Shown: piece by piece, positions 6,740 to 13,818 of the stretch | How the letters are laid out: each line of letters starts with the position of its first letter | How positions within the stretch are numbered: the first letter of the stretch is position 1 | Assembly (NCBI GenBank): GCA_031554275.1 | Contig: JAVBKB010000209.1 | Location: 1 to 14,370 of the forward strand | Reading direction: 5' to 3' | Length of the DNA stretch: 14,370 nt | Source: JAVBKB01 sp031554275 | Lineage (GTDB): Bacteria > Bacillota > Bacilli > JARBTR01 | Made by a program: the position numbers and the translations under genes | The notes under the pieces: generated by a model | The model's database searches: none | Told to the model about the DNA's origin: nothing | What the model saw: only the letters and a program-made list of their open reading frames with translations

Positions 6740-7306
6740 TTAATTTGTACTTGCACCAATTAAGTCATTGTACCCATAGATTGTTTCTGGATGAATTTTC
6801 GCACACTTTGACACTAAATATTCAATTGTACGTTGATAGGCAAAAATGATTGCCCCATCTAAATTGCTTTCTGCTAATTTTCGGCATTCATCAACACGCG
6901 GTGTTGTGCGCCCTGGCTCTATATAGTCTGCCAAGAAAATAATTTTTTCGAGCAGTGACATTTTGGCACGACCTGTTGTGTGAAAGCGAATTGCAGAAAG
7001 AACTTCCTCATCATCTATCCCATATTCTTGTTGAACGATGAGCGCACCAACTGGTGCATGCCATAATTCTGTGTGAAATTGCAACAACTCTGGAGTCTCA
7101 TTATTTTCAGTAAGATACCTTTTCATTTGCTCAGAAGCTTCATATTTGGCAATATCATGTAATGCTGCTGCCAACATTGCCTTAGAAACATCTGCACCAA
7201 ATCGTATCGCTAGATCACGAGCTGTATCGATGACACCGAGAACATGCCGAAATCTTTTGTCAGGTAGCTTGGCTTTGACAATTTCAACTGCTTGGGTAAG
7301 CTCCAT
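6740..7306 (-). CDS. yqeK: HD-domain dinucleoside polyphosphate hydrolase YqeK
   Basis: This 188-residue HD-superfamily phosphohydrolase belongs to the YqeK family, whose members symmetrically cleave Ap4A to two ADP using a metal centre. The metal ligands are visible: H21, the HD pair H50-D51 in AALHDIAKY, H83, H109 and D127 in FLADYIEPGR. The ATG at 7304-7306 has AAGGAG at 7315-7320, eight bases upstream. It starts 18 bases after the nadD stop, and the nadD-yqeK pairing is typical of Firmicutes, where the two are sometimes fused. The length is normal. The function is assigned from the family. Confidence 0.93.
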   Translation of the reverse strand: MELTQAVEIVKAKLPDKRFRHVLGVIDTARDLAIRFGADVSKAMLAAALHDIAKYEASEQMKRYLTENNETPELLQFHTELWHAPVGALIVQQEYGIDDEEVLSAIRFHTTGRAKMSLLEKIIFLADYIEPGRTTPRVDECRKLAESNLDGAIIFAYQRTIEYLVSKCAKIHPETIYGYNDLIGASTN

Positions 7307-7324
7307 TTAGTTTGCTCCTTGAAT

Positions 7325-7894
7325 TCATTCATTCACGTACAATGAATGTTTGTGAATATAGTTCAGCACTTCCTTAGGCAGCAAATCTGCCACCGACTGA
7401 CCTAAAGTCAATCGTTTGCGAATTTCCGATGAGGAAACATCAACTTCGTCCATTTCAACCATTTGGATTGGATAACTCGTTACTCCATTATATGTAGGTC
7501 GCTTCACACCGACAAAGTGAACAAGCTGAACTAATTCATCAATTCTTTTCCATTTTGGTAAGTAATCAATCATGTCCCCACCAATGATAAAATAGAATTG
7601 GGTCTCAGATTCAATATCTTTAAGTGCTTGTATTGTATCAATTGTATAGGAAGGTCCATCACGGTGCAATTCATTTTCTTCAATGGAAAATCGCTCTTCA
7701 TCCTTAATAGCTAATCTCAGCATGGCAACTCGGTCCTTTGCAGCTGCACTACTACCCGCTTTGTGCGGTGGTATATTGGTTGGCATAAAGCGAATTTCGT
7801 CTAATTGAAGTGCCGCTTGCACAACGTTTGCAATTTCAAGATGACCATTATGTGGTGGATCAAATGCGCCACCAATTAATCCAACCCGTTTCAT
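7325..7894 (-). CDS. nadD: Nicotinate-nucleotide adenylyltransferase
   Basis: NadD joins nicotinate mononucleotide and ATP to give deamido-NAD, an essential cytoplasmic step of NAD synthesis. The 189-residue protein has the nucleotidyltransferase signature GGAFDPPHNGH (8-18) with the two histidines of the H.GH motif, and the second ATP-binding motif SSSEIR (154-159), a variant of the usual SSTxIR. The middle block FYFIIGGDMIDYLPKWK (100-116) is also typical. Its ATG overlaps the stop of yqeI by four bases (ATGA), so translation is coupled. The length is normal for the bacterial enzyme. Confidence 0.96.
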   Translation of the reverse strand: MKRVGLIGGAFDPPHNGHLEIANVVQAALQLDEIRFMPTNIPPHKAGSSAAAKDRVAMLRLAIKDEERFSIEENELHRDGPSYTIDTIQALKDIESETQFYFIIGGDMIDYLPKWKRIDELVQLVHFVGVKRPTYNGVTSYPIQMVEMDEVDVSSSEIRKRLTLGQSVADLLPKEVLNYIHKHSLYVNE

Positions 7895-8181
7895 GGAAAT
7901 ACAATCTGCTTGTTCTCAACAGATTCCTTATAGAGCACAATGGTATGGCCAATGATTTGTGCGATTTCAGCTTTCGTGCCTTCCGAAAGTGCAACTGCAA
8001 CAGGACGTACTTCGAGTTCACAATTTTGTAGCACACTGATTTTGATTAATTCGCGTGCTTCCAAAGCATCCTTAATTTGCTGAATCATATTTTCATTGAC
8101 TCCACCTTTTCCAACTTGGAAAATCGGCTGTAAATTATGCGAAAGTGATCTTAGGTATCTTTTTTGCTTTCCTTTTAACAT
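7891..8181 (-). CDS. yqeI: YhbY/CRM-domain RNA-binding protein YqeI
   Basis: This is a small (96-residue) single-domain CRM protein, a family that binds RNA and associates with pre-50S ribosomal particles. The family signature GKGG is at 24-27, within LQPIFQVGKGGVNENM. I chose the ATG at 8179-8181, starting MLKGKQKRYL, because AGGAGG (8188-8193) sits six bases upstream and because it aligns with the family start; the same frame stays open to 8250 but would run inside aroE. It starts two bases after the aroE stop and overlaps nadD by four bases. The role in ribosome assembly is family knowledge. Confidence 0.94.
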   Translation of the reverse strand: MLKGKQKRYLRSLSHNLQPIFQVGKGGVNENMIQQIKDALEARELIKISVLQNCELEVRPVAVALSEGTKAEIAQIIGHTIVLYKESVENKQIVFP

Positions 8182-8183
8182 GT

Positions 8184-9017
8184 TTATCCTCCTAGTTGTG
8201 TATCCACAACTTTTCTCATTAAATCTAAATTGGGTTGCTGACCTGTCCAAATTTCGAACGCAAGTGCGCCTTGCCTTACAAACATCTCAACACCATTTTG
8301 GGTGGTTGCCCCCCTCATACTCGCCATCATCAATAACCTCGTTTCAAGCGGATTATAGATGATGTCACATACAATTGCCTGTTGTTTTAATTTATCTAAT
8401 TGGAGGGGCATTAAATCATCTGCCATTCCAACGGACGTCGTATTAATAATGATGCTGAAGCGGTCTAGCTGCTGTTCTGCTTGTTGTAAAGTAAGAATAG
8501 CGTTTGGCTTTAATCCTTTTTTGGGCGCTTCCTCCACAATCACAACCGCATTCTCAACTGAACGGTTCGCAATAGTGATGTGCTGAAATCCTGATTCGCA
8601 TAGCGCATAGTAGATACCTTTGGCTGCTCCACCTGCACCAATCAGTAGAATATGTGAGGTTAATGGAGAAACTGCCAAACCTAGCGAATGCAAACTAGCC
8701 ACAAAACCTTTTCCATCTGTATTATATCCAATCAGTTTGCCATTCTGGTTCAATACCGTGTTGACAGCGCCAATTGATACTGCAGCCGGATCTATTTCAT
8801 CTATTAGCGACATGATGGCGACTTTATGTGGAATGGTCACATTGAAACCGTTTCCACCCTGTTTGCGAAATGACGTCACCCAATCTGATAACTCCTTCGG
8901 CACCACATGTACAGCCTGATAGGTTGCATCAATTCCTAATGCTTGAAATGAAGCGTTGTGCATTACTGGTGACAGAGACTGCTTGATCGGGTCGCCGATT
9001 ACATAATAATTCTGCAT
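8184..9017 (-). CDS. aroE: Shikimate dehydrogenase
   Basis: AroE reduces 3-dehydroshikimate to shikimate with NADPH in aromatic amino acid synthesis. The 277-residue protein shows the substrate site SLSPVMHN (14-21), the catalytic pair K65 (in NVTIPHK, 59-65) and D101 (in YNTDGKG), the nucleotide-binding loop GAGGAA (127-132) and the NADP phosphate contact NRS (151-153). The ATG at 9015-9017 follows AGGTGAAG, which overlaps the yqeH stop codon, ten bases away. All catalytic residues are present and the length is normal. Its place between yqeH and yqeI is the standard Bacillales order. Confidence 0.96.
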   Translation of the reverse strand: MQNYYVIGDPIKQSLSPVMHNASFQALGIDATYQAVHVVPKELSDWVTSFRKQGGNGFNVTIPHKVAIMSLIDEIDPAAVSIGAVNTVLNQNGKLIGYNTDGKGFVASLHSLGLAVSPLTSHILLIGAGGAAKGIYYALCESGFQHITIANRSVENAVVIVEEAPKKGLKPNAILTLQQAEQQLDRFSIIINTTSVGMADDLMPLQLDKLKQQAIVCDIIYNPLETRLLMMASMRGATTQNGVEMFVRQGALAFEIWTGQQPNLDLMRKVVDTQLGG

Positions 9018-9027
9018 GATACTTCAC

Positions 9028-10128
9028 CTAAATCAACGATTTCCGGACAATCACATTGACACCTTTTGGCACATGCGCCACAACTACTCCAGGATTATTT
9101 ACTGTGACCCAACCCAAACCGGAAAACACAAGATCCATTTTCCCTTCACGTAATGAGAATTGATTGGACACCATTTTTGGAAAGTCAGCAAGCTGTTCTT
9201 TTCTTGGTGGCGAAAGCATTTCACCAACATGATTTTGATACAATGCATCTGCATTCTCAAGTTTGGTGCGATGAATATTTAACTCATTAGCAATATAACA
9301 TGCAAATGAATTACGTTCACCCTTCAGAAAATCTAGTCGTGCTAATCCACCAAAGAATAGCGTCTGGCCCTCATTCAGTTGGTAATTACGCACCTTAATT
9401 TCTTTCTTCGGAGTTATCAGCTTCAAATCCGCTTTTTCAACGAAATGTGCCATTTGATGATGATTGATAATGCCTGGAGTATCAATCATTGAGCAACCAT
9501 CATCAAGTGGAATTTCAATAATATCAAGCGTTGTCCCAGGGTATTGTGACGTTGTAATAACATCCTCGTCACCAGTGATTTGTTTAATAATCGCGTTGAT
9601 AAAAGTCGATTTACCCACATTTGTGCAGCCAATAATATAAGCGTTTTTTCCATGACGATGCTTTTCAATCTGCTGAATCGCATCATCCAACCCATGCTTC
9701 TTGACAGCACTGGCTAGTAGCACATCGACTGGTTTCAAACCTAGCTCCTTGGCACGCATTTTCATCCAGTTAATTAGTTTATTGGGGTTTATCACATTTG
9801 GCAATAAGTCTTGTTTATTCCCGATCAATAGGACTGAATTCTTCCCAGCAAAACGGGCAATACCTGATAACCAGCTACCATCAAAGTCGAAAATATCAAC
9901 TAGCATCACAAGCAATGCATCTTTAGTGCTGATATCATTTAGAATCCTCAAGAAATCACTTTCAGTCAATGTAACATCTTGAATCTCATTATAATGTTTT
10001 AAACGAAAACAACGCTGACAAATGACCACATCTTTTTCTAGCGAAGATGCTGGTGTGTATCCATTAGCATTCTTGTCCTCGGTTTGAATGGCAATGCCAC
10101 ATCCAATACAAACTAGTTGTTCACTCAC
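9028..10128 (-). CDS. yqeH: Circularly permuted ribosome-assembly GTPase YqeH
   Basis: YqeH is a GTPase needed for small-subunit ribosome biogenesis. The 366-residue protein starts with a CxxC...CxxC zinc finger (C7, C10, C37, C40). The GTPase motifs follow in permuted order: G4 NKQD (104-107), G5 SA (140-141), G1 GCTNVGKST (167-175) and G3 DTPG (216-219). The C-terminal domain ends in GVNVIVRKSLI, as in the family. The start is GTG at 10126-10128: it lies seven bases after GGAGG (10136-10140), overlaps the yqeG stop as GTGA, and puts the zinc finger at the expected distance. The frame continues open to 10215 but would then run inside yqeG. Confidence 0.95.
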   Translation of the reverse strand: MSEQLVCIGCGIAIQTEDKNANGYTPASSLEKDVVICQRCFRLKHYNEIQDVTLTESDFLRILNDISTKDALLVMLVDIFDFDGSWLSGIARFAGKNSVLLIGNKQDLLPNVINPNKLINWMKMRAKELGLKPVDVLLASAVKKHGLDDAIQQIEKHRHGKNAYIIGCTNVGKSTFINAIIKQITGDEDVITTSQYPGTTLDIIEIPLDDGCSMIDTPGIINHHQMAHFVEKADLKLITPKKEIKVRNYQLNEGQTLFFGGLARLDFLKGERNSFACYIANELNIHRTKLENADALYQNHVGEMLSPPRKEQLADFPKMVSNQFSLREGKMDLVFSGLGWVTVNNPGVVVAHVPKGVNVIVRKSLI

Positions 10129-10646
10129 AAGCTTTCCTCCCAATTCAAAAGACCTTTTCTTCTGAAATGTGACAGTATCACTTTCTCCATTTTGCGGTTC
10201 AAATAGGTCTTCCATTCATCCGTTTCCACCAGAGGCTTGACAAGAACTGTATGAAATCCTCCGGAATTGCCACCAAATATATCAGTCATTAACTGGTCTC
10301 CAATTACAACAACTTCATGACTTTCCAATTCCATCATCTTTGCTGCCCGCTTAAATCCACGTGACAACGGCTTACGGGCTTTGTAGACAAAAGGTAGCTC
10401 TACTTGATCGGCAAATTTCTTCACTCGCTCTTCACTATTATTAGAGCAGACGACTACTTGAATACCTTCATCAATAAAGCTTTTGAACCATTCCTTTAAT
10501 TCTGGTGTTGCGTCTGGCTTATCCCAGCGAATAAGGGTATTATCCAAATCTGTGATGAGCCCTTTCAAGTTGTTTTCCTGCAAATATGCTGGTGTTAAAA
10601 TGTACACATTATCTAACATTTTTTTCGGTAAAAATTGTTTAAACAA
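10125..10646 (-). CDS. yqeG: HAD-superfamily (IIIA) phosphatase YqeG
   Basis: This 173-residue protein belongs to the YqeG branch of the HAD phosphatases. Motif I is DLDNTL (33-38, nucleophile D33 and acid D35), motif II is S68 in CSNN, the motif lysine is K92 in ARKP, and motif III is GDQLMTD (116-122). The set is complete, so it should be catalytically active; the substrate in Bacillales is not established to my knowledge. The start codon is TTG (10644-10646) behind AGGTGG (10651-10656), with a rather short spacing of four bases; the start aligns with the family N terminus. It overlaps yqeH by a GTGA. Psd ends 37 bases upstream with no terminator between. Confidence 0.93.
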   Translation of the reverse strand: MFKQFLPKKMLDNVYILTPAYLQENNLKGLITDLDNTLIRWDKPDATPELKEWFKSFIDEGIQVVVCSNNSEERVKKFADQVELPFVYKARKPLSRGFKRAAKMMELESHEVVVIGDQLMTDIFGGNSGGFHTVLVKPLVETDEWKTYLNRKMEKVILSHFRRKGLLNWEESL

Positions 10647-10683
10647 GCTGCCACCTCAAATTAATTTTGATAATTTCTGAAAT

Positions 10684-11463
10684 TTATTTCAATTCACCAA
10701 TCTTTGTTCCCATCCGAATCGGATAAGGTGCTTGGATTTGTTGCTCCATAAGGAACTTGTCCTTTTCAAAAAGCAAGACGACTGTTGAGCCAAAAGAAAA
10801 ATAAGCCATCCGCTCACCTTTCGTAAGATGCTCATTCAGATGAGTGCGAACAATTGTGTTAATCACCATCGCACCTACTTTAACCATTGTAACATAGGAT
10901 TCACCATGTTTGATTTCAGTAATTTGTCGATAATTCTTCGAAAGTGGATCTTTTCCATATTTCATCCCCATTTTGTTCACTGGAAACGATTTATTACCAA
11001 GCAAGCTTGTATGGGTTATACTTCCATCAATTGGTGCATGAATTTGATGATAGTCCCGTGGGCTTAAGTAGAACACGATGTATGTGCCACCTAAATATTT
11101 TTTCGCAAGCAACTGATTGCCTAGCATCTCCTCGATAACATAATTTCTGCCCTTCACCACGATTGGATTTGATTCATGGATAACGCCGAAATCCTCTATT
11201 ACAGCATCAACTGGGCTTATTACACTTTCTTCGCCAGCAGCAATTAAATGAACATCTTCTTTTAAATCTCTAATAAAAAACTCATGAAGTGAATAGAATT
11301 CTTCTGTGGGTTTTTTCACCTCATCTAGGTTGATTTGATAGTGCTTTACATAAGATGGAATCCACTTCCGGCTAAAATGACTCGTTGCAAATTTCTTAAT
11401 CATACTAGATGTCCAACCACCATTGGTTAGCTCAATTAGAACATGATATAACTTTTCTTTCAC
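10684..11463 (-). CDS. psd: Phosphatidylserine decarboxylase
   Basis: Psd converts phosphatidylserine to phosphatidylethanolamine at the membrane. The 259-residue proenzyme cleaves itself to form a pyruvoyl group from the serine of a GS pair; here this is G225-S226 in FGST (the usual form is LGST). The supporting triad residues are visible as D86 in SPVDA and H139/H142 in YHQIHAPIDG. The start codon is GTG (11461-11463), seven bases after GGGGA. It is the first gene of the minus-strand operon leading into yqeG. Its partner enzyme gene pssA is divergent, with 100 bases between the two starts. The length is normal for Bacillus-type Psd. Confidence 0.95.
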   Translation of the reverse strand: MKEKLYHVLIELTNGGWTSSMIKKFATSHFSRKWIPSYVKHYQINLDEVKKPTEEFYSLHEFFIRDLKEDVHLIAAGEESVISPVDAVIEDFGVIHESNPIVVKGRNYVIEEMLGNQLLAKKYLGGTYIVFYLSPRDYHQIHAPIDGSITHTSLLGNKSFPVNKMGMKYGKDPLSKNYRQITEIKHGESYVTMVKVGAMVINTIVRTHLNEHLTKGERMAYFSFGSTVVLLFEKDKFLMEQQIQAPYPIRMGTKIGELK

Positions 11464-11500
11464 AAAAACTTCCCCTTTCCATTGAATTTTTTATCGTTTC

Positions 11501-11529
11501 ATGAGAAAATATTGAGATATGGTTATAAT
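11501..11529 (+). promoter_or_regulatory. Candidate pssA promoter in the pssA/psd divergent region
   Basis: A perfect TATAAT (11524-11529) lies 34 bases before the pssA ATG, with ATGAGA (11501-11506) 17 bases further up as a mediocre -35. I could not find an equally good promoter for psd on the other strand of this 100-base interval, although one is expected; the two must overlap. Confidence 0.5.
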
Positions 11530-11563
11530 ATTTGTAATGTCGCACCAAGAAGGAGTGAACACA

Positions 11564-12091
11564 ATGTTTTCACAATCAAAGAAAAAACTGAAAGCAAACA
11601 CTGCCAACCTAATCACCTTAACTAACCTTTCATTTGGTGGTTTCTCTGCCCTTGCTACGATTAATGGTCAAACAAAATTAGCACTTTTTCTTATTTTTTT
11701 ATCAGCCTTAGCAGACAGATATGATGGTGTCGTCGCTCGCAAATTCAGAATTGAATCTGAATTAGGTAAACAACTCGATTCCCTATGTGATTTAATCTCA
11801 TTTGGAGTTGCACCTGCAGTTCTTGTTTATCAAGTTTCCATGCAAGAAGCGGGTCCATTAGGTATGTTTTTTGCTGTATTCTTCATTGGATGTGGCGCAT
11901 ACCGATTAGCAAGATTTAATGTTACACCTAGTGGCGGGGGCTTTTTCACTGGAATGCCAATCCCAGTTGCTGCCTGCATCGTTTCATTTTTCACATTATT
12001 TACTGATGCTTTACCGCCCGGCTTCTTCATGATCCTTTCATGTTTGCTAAGCCTTGCAATGGTAAGCTCGATCAAAATGAAGAAAATTTAA
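11564..12091 (+). CDS. pssA: CDP-diacylglycerol-serine O-phosphatidyltransferase
   Basis: PssA is an integral membrane enzyme that makes phosphatidylserine from CDP-diacylglycerol and serine, the substrate of Psd. The 175-residue protein carries the full CDP-alcohol phosphatidyltransferase motif: D54-G55-x2-A58-R59-x8-G68-x3-D72-x3-D76, with D51 in front. Hydrophobic segments at about 27-49, 79-92, 98-114 and 131-170 fit the multi-helix fold. I chose the ATG at 11564-11566, behind AAGGAG (11550-11555), over an in-frame ATG at 11519 that lacks such a site and would start within the promoter. It ends at a strong terminator. The length is typical of the short Bacillus-type enzyme. Confidence 0.95.
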   Translation: MFSQSKKKLKANTANLITLTNLSFGGFSALATINGQTKLALFLIFLSALADRYDGVVARKFRIESELGKQLDSLCDLISFGVAPAVLVYQVSMQEAGPLGMFFAVFFIGCGAYRLARFNVTPSGGGFFTGMPIPVAACIVSFFTLFTDALPPGFFMILSCLLSLAMVSSIKMKKI

Positions 12092-12106
12092 TGGAACAAC
12101 AATTTG

Positions 12107-12137
12107 AAAACACCCACCTTTGATGATGGGTGTTTTT
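12107..12137 (+). terminator. Terminator of pssA, probably two-way
   Basis: A perfect 10-base stem AAAACACCCA / TGGGTGTTTT (12107-12116 with 12127-12136) closes a 10-base loop, with further T-rich sequence after it on the plus strand. It begins 15 bases after the pssA stop. On the minus strand it also ends in TTTTC, so it could serve the convergent cysK as well, 190 bases beyond that gene. Confidence 0.88.
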
Positions 12138-12187
12138 CTTATTATATTTTACCTTTTTCAGATCGATTTGCAAAGTTTAATTTTGTT

Positions 12188-12270
12188 GAAAAACAGTCGC
12201 TTTCCTCTAGGAATCCACAAGCCCAAGGTCTCGCCTAGCTTTCTATTCCCGCAGGAGTCTCCTGTTTTTC
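12188..12270. repeat. Decayed copy of a Bacillaceae structured intergenic repeat
   Basis: A 9-base closing stem GAAAAACAG / CTGTTTTTC (12188-12196 with 12262-12270) encloses about 65 bases, including the palindromes TTCCTCTAGGAA and CAGGAGTCTCCTG. On the minus strand the pieces GACTCCTGCGGGAA and GGAAAGCGACTG match, from memory, a repeat that is common between genes in Bacillaceae. The middle is degraded compared with what I remember. It lies 57 bases beyond the cysK stop and may also help end that transcript. There is no open frame here worth calling. Confidence 0.6.
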
Positions 12271-12326
12271 CATTACATTTCCGGGAAACTCCTCATAACA
12301 CAATGCTTTTGAATTATGAATTCGCT

Positions 12327-13244
12327 TTAATTATCGAATAAAGGTGTGGTTAGGTAACGCTCACCATTTGATGGTAGGACGGTCAAGACCTTTTTGCCTG
12401 CTCCCAATTTCTTTGCTACCTTTATTGCAGCACAAACCGCTGCCCCTGAGGAAATTCCTCCGAGAATACCTTCTTCCTTGGAAAGCAGACGAGCATATTC
12501 AAATGCTTCATCATTTGTAACTTGAATGATCTCATTATAGATACTTGTATTCAAAACTGCTGGAACAAAACCAGCACCGATACCTTGAATTTTGTGGGGA
12601 CCTTTTGCACCACCTGATAATACAGGTGAATCAGTTGGCTCAACGGCAACGATATGAATGTTCTTATAGTTTTCACGAAGAACTTCTCCTGCACCTGTAA
12701 TTGTACCACCAGTACCAATGCCTGAAACAAAGGCATCTAACTGATCTCCCATTGCAGCGATGATTTCTGGTCCTGTAGTTCTTCGGTGTACTTCTGGATT
12801 TGCTGGATTGTTAAATTGCTGCGGCATAAAGTAGCCTTCCCCATCGGCAAGCTCTGTCGCACGAGAAATAGCACCGCCCATGCCTTCCGCACCAGGCGTC
12901 AAGATGATTTCTGCCCCATAGGCTTTCATTAATTGGCGGCGTTCTATACTCATGGTTTCTGGCATAACAAGGATTGCTTTATAACCCTTTGCCGCTGCTA
13001 CCATTGCCAATCCAATACCAGTATTACCGCTAGTTGGCTCGATGATTGTTGCACCCGGTTGCAATGAGCCATCAGCTTCTGCAGCCTCGATCATTGCTAG
13101 TGCGATTCGATCCTTCACACTACTTCCAGGATTCATATATTCTAATTTCACATAGACATCTGCCATATCCTTGTCTACTATTTTCACAAGTTGAACAACC
13201 GGTGTTTGTCCAATTAAATCGGTTACATTTCGAACTACTTTCAT
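12327..13244 (-). CDS. cysK: Cysteine synthase (O-acetylserine sulfhydrylase)
   Basis: CysK makes cysteine from O-acetylserine and sulfide using PLP. The 305-residue protein shows the PLP lysine K44 in PGSSVKDR, the substrate loop TSGNTG (71-76), the phosphate-binding loop GTGGT (177-181), and the C-terminal block PSNGERYLTTPLF that binds the PLP ring. It aligns along its whole length with the Bacillus CysK I remember. Two ATGs are adjacent; I chose the second (13242-13244, MKVVRNVTDL), six bases after AGGTGG (13251-13256), since the first leaves only three bases. It is a single-gene unit, convergent with pssA. Cystathionine beta-synthase is a relative but is longer and lacks this close match. 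Confidence 0.95.
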   Translation of the reverse strand: MKVVRNVTDLIGQTPVVQLVKIVDKDMADVYVKLEYMNPGSSVKDRIALAMIEAAEADGSLQPGATIIEPTSGNTGIGLAMVAAAKGYKAILVMPETMSIERRQLMKAYGAEIILTPGAEGMGGAISRATELADGEGYFMPQQFNNPANPEVHRRTTGPEIIAAMGDQLDAFVSGIGTGGTITGAGEVLRENYKNIHIVAVEPTDSPVLSGGAKGPHKIQGIGAGFVPAVLNTSIYNEIIQVTNDEAFEYARLLSKEEGILGGISSGAAVCAAIKVAKKLGAGKKVLTVLPSNGERYLTTPLFDN

Positions 13245-13260
13245 CATTCTCCACCTCATA

Positions 13261-13278
13261 TTTAATGAATTGATTAAA
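13261..13278. promoter_or_regulatory. Palindrome in the cysK leader, possible operator
   Basis: TTTAATGAATTGATTAAA pairs at eight of nine positions around its centre. It lies between the predicted transcription start (about 13285) and the Shine-Dalgarno of cysK, a position suited to a repressor. A cysteine regulator of the CymR type would be a natural candidate, but I cannot match its consensus. AT-rich DNA produces such palindromes by chance. Confidence 0.3.
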
Positions 13279-13291
13279 CTTACATAAAAAC

Positions 13292-13320
13292 ACTTTAATT
13301 CTTATGCACGATAAGGTCAA
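13292..13320 (-). promoter_or_regulatory. cysK promoter
   Basis: On the minus strand TTGACC (13315-13320) and TAAAGT (13292-13297) are spaced by exactly 17 bases, giving a good sigma-A-type promoter and a leader of about 40 bases before cysK. Confidence 0.6.
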
Positions 13321-13352
13321 TTTATTTATTTTTTTCAGAGGGTATGTCTGAC

Positions 13353-13494
13353 CCTAATTGTCGTATTTACAACTCGCTAAGATTCCCAGATACTTCGTCA
13401 TAATTTCCTAGGAGAGTCTCGCTATCCTTCGTAAATGATTCGTCTTTGAAAATTTTACCGGGAGTTTTGAGTTGCATTTCCAACGACAATTAGG
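13353..13494. repeat. Inverted-repeat element of 142 bases upstream of cysK
   Basis: The ends are perfect 12-base inverted repeats, CCTAATTGTCGT (13353-13364) and ACGACAATTAGG (13483-13494). A second inner pair, CAACTC (13370-13375) with GAGTTG (13469-13474), extends the stem after an unequal internal loop. The interior has no open frame. Size and ends suit a MITE or another structured intergenic repeat. It stops 32 bases before the cysK -35 box. No second copy is present in this window, so the claim of mobility is inference. Confidence 0.6.
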
Positions 13495-13565
13495 ATGAGT
13501 TCATAAATAAGCTTTTCTTTGTAATTAAAAATGAGGAAAAATAATTCTCATTGCTCAGACAAAAG

Positions 13566-13596
13566 TTCATGTACCATATCGAAAATATGGCATGAA
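13566..13596. other. Strong bulged hairpin in the cysK upstream region
   Basis: TTCATG and CCATAT (13566-13571, 13574-13579) pair with ATATGG and CATGAA (13585-13596): 12 base pairs with a 2-base bulge and a CGAAA loop. On the minus strand only CTTTTG follows, so it is a poor terminator. It lies between the terminator of the last gene and the 142-base element. The rest of 13597-13700 shows nothing I can support; a 71-codon plus-strand frame (13633-13848) lacks a ribosome binding site and overlaps the terminator and the end of the last gene. Confidence 0.45.
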
Positions 13597-13700
13597 TGTT
13601 GACTTAGATAGCATTCAATTCTCAATTTTCTTGTGTCAGTAGGTTCTAATTTTATGATAAAACGATTGAGAAATTGTCATTTGTCTAATCAGGTTTGTCG

Positions 13701-13744
13701 AAAAAATATCGTCGCCAGTTTCAAGTTATTGTGGCAACGATATT
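13701..13744 (-). terminator. Intrinsic terminator of the surface protein gene
   Basis: On the minus strand a 13-base stem (13732-13744 with 13705-13717, one G-U pair) with a 14-base loop runs straight into six T (13701-13706). It lies 75 bases after the stop at 13819. Confidence 0.85.
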
Positions 13745-13818
13745 CATCTGAATTATTGGTATTGCGTTGTTTCTTTCGATTATGCACATCTTATCTTAAG
13801 GAAGAACCCTTCAATTTT

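Noticed and set aside
13530..13552. AATGAG...CTCATT inverted repeat resembling a Fur box
   Set aside because: The match to the 7-1-7 pattern is partial, the DNA is AT-rich, and no iron gene is nearby.
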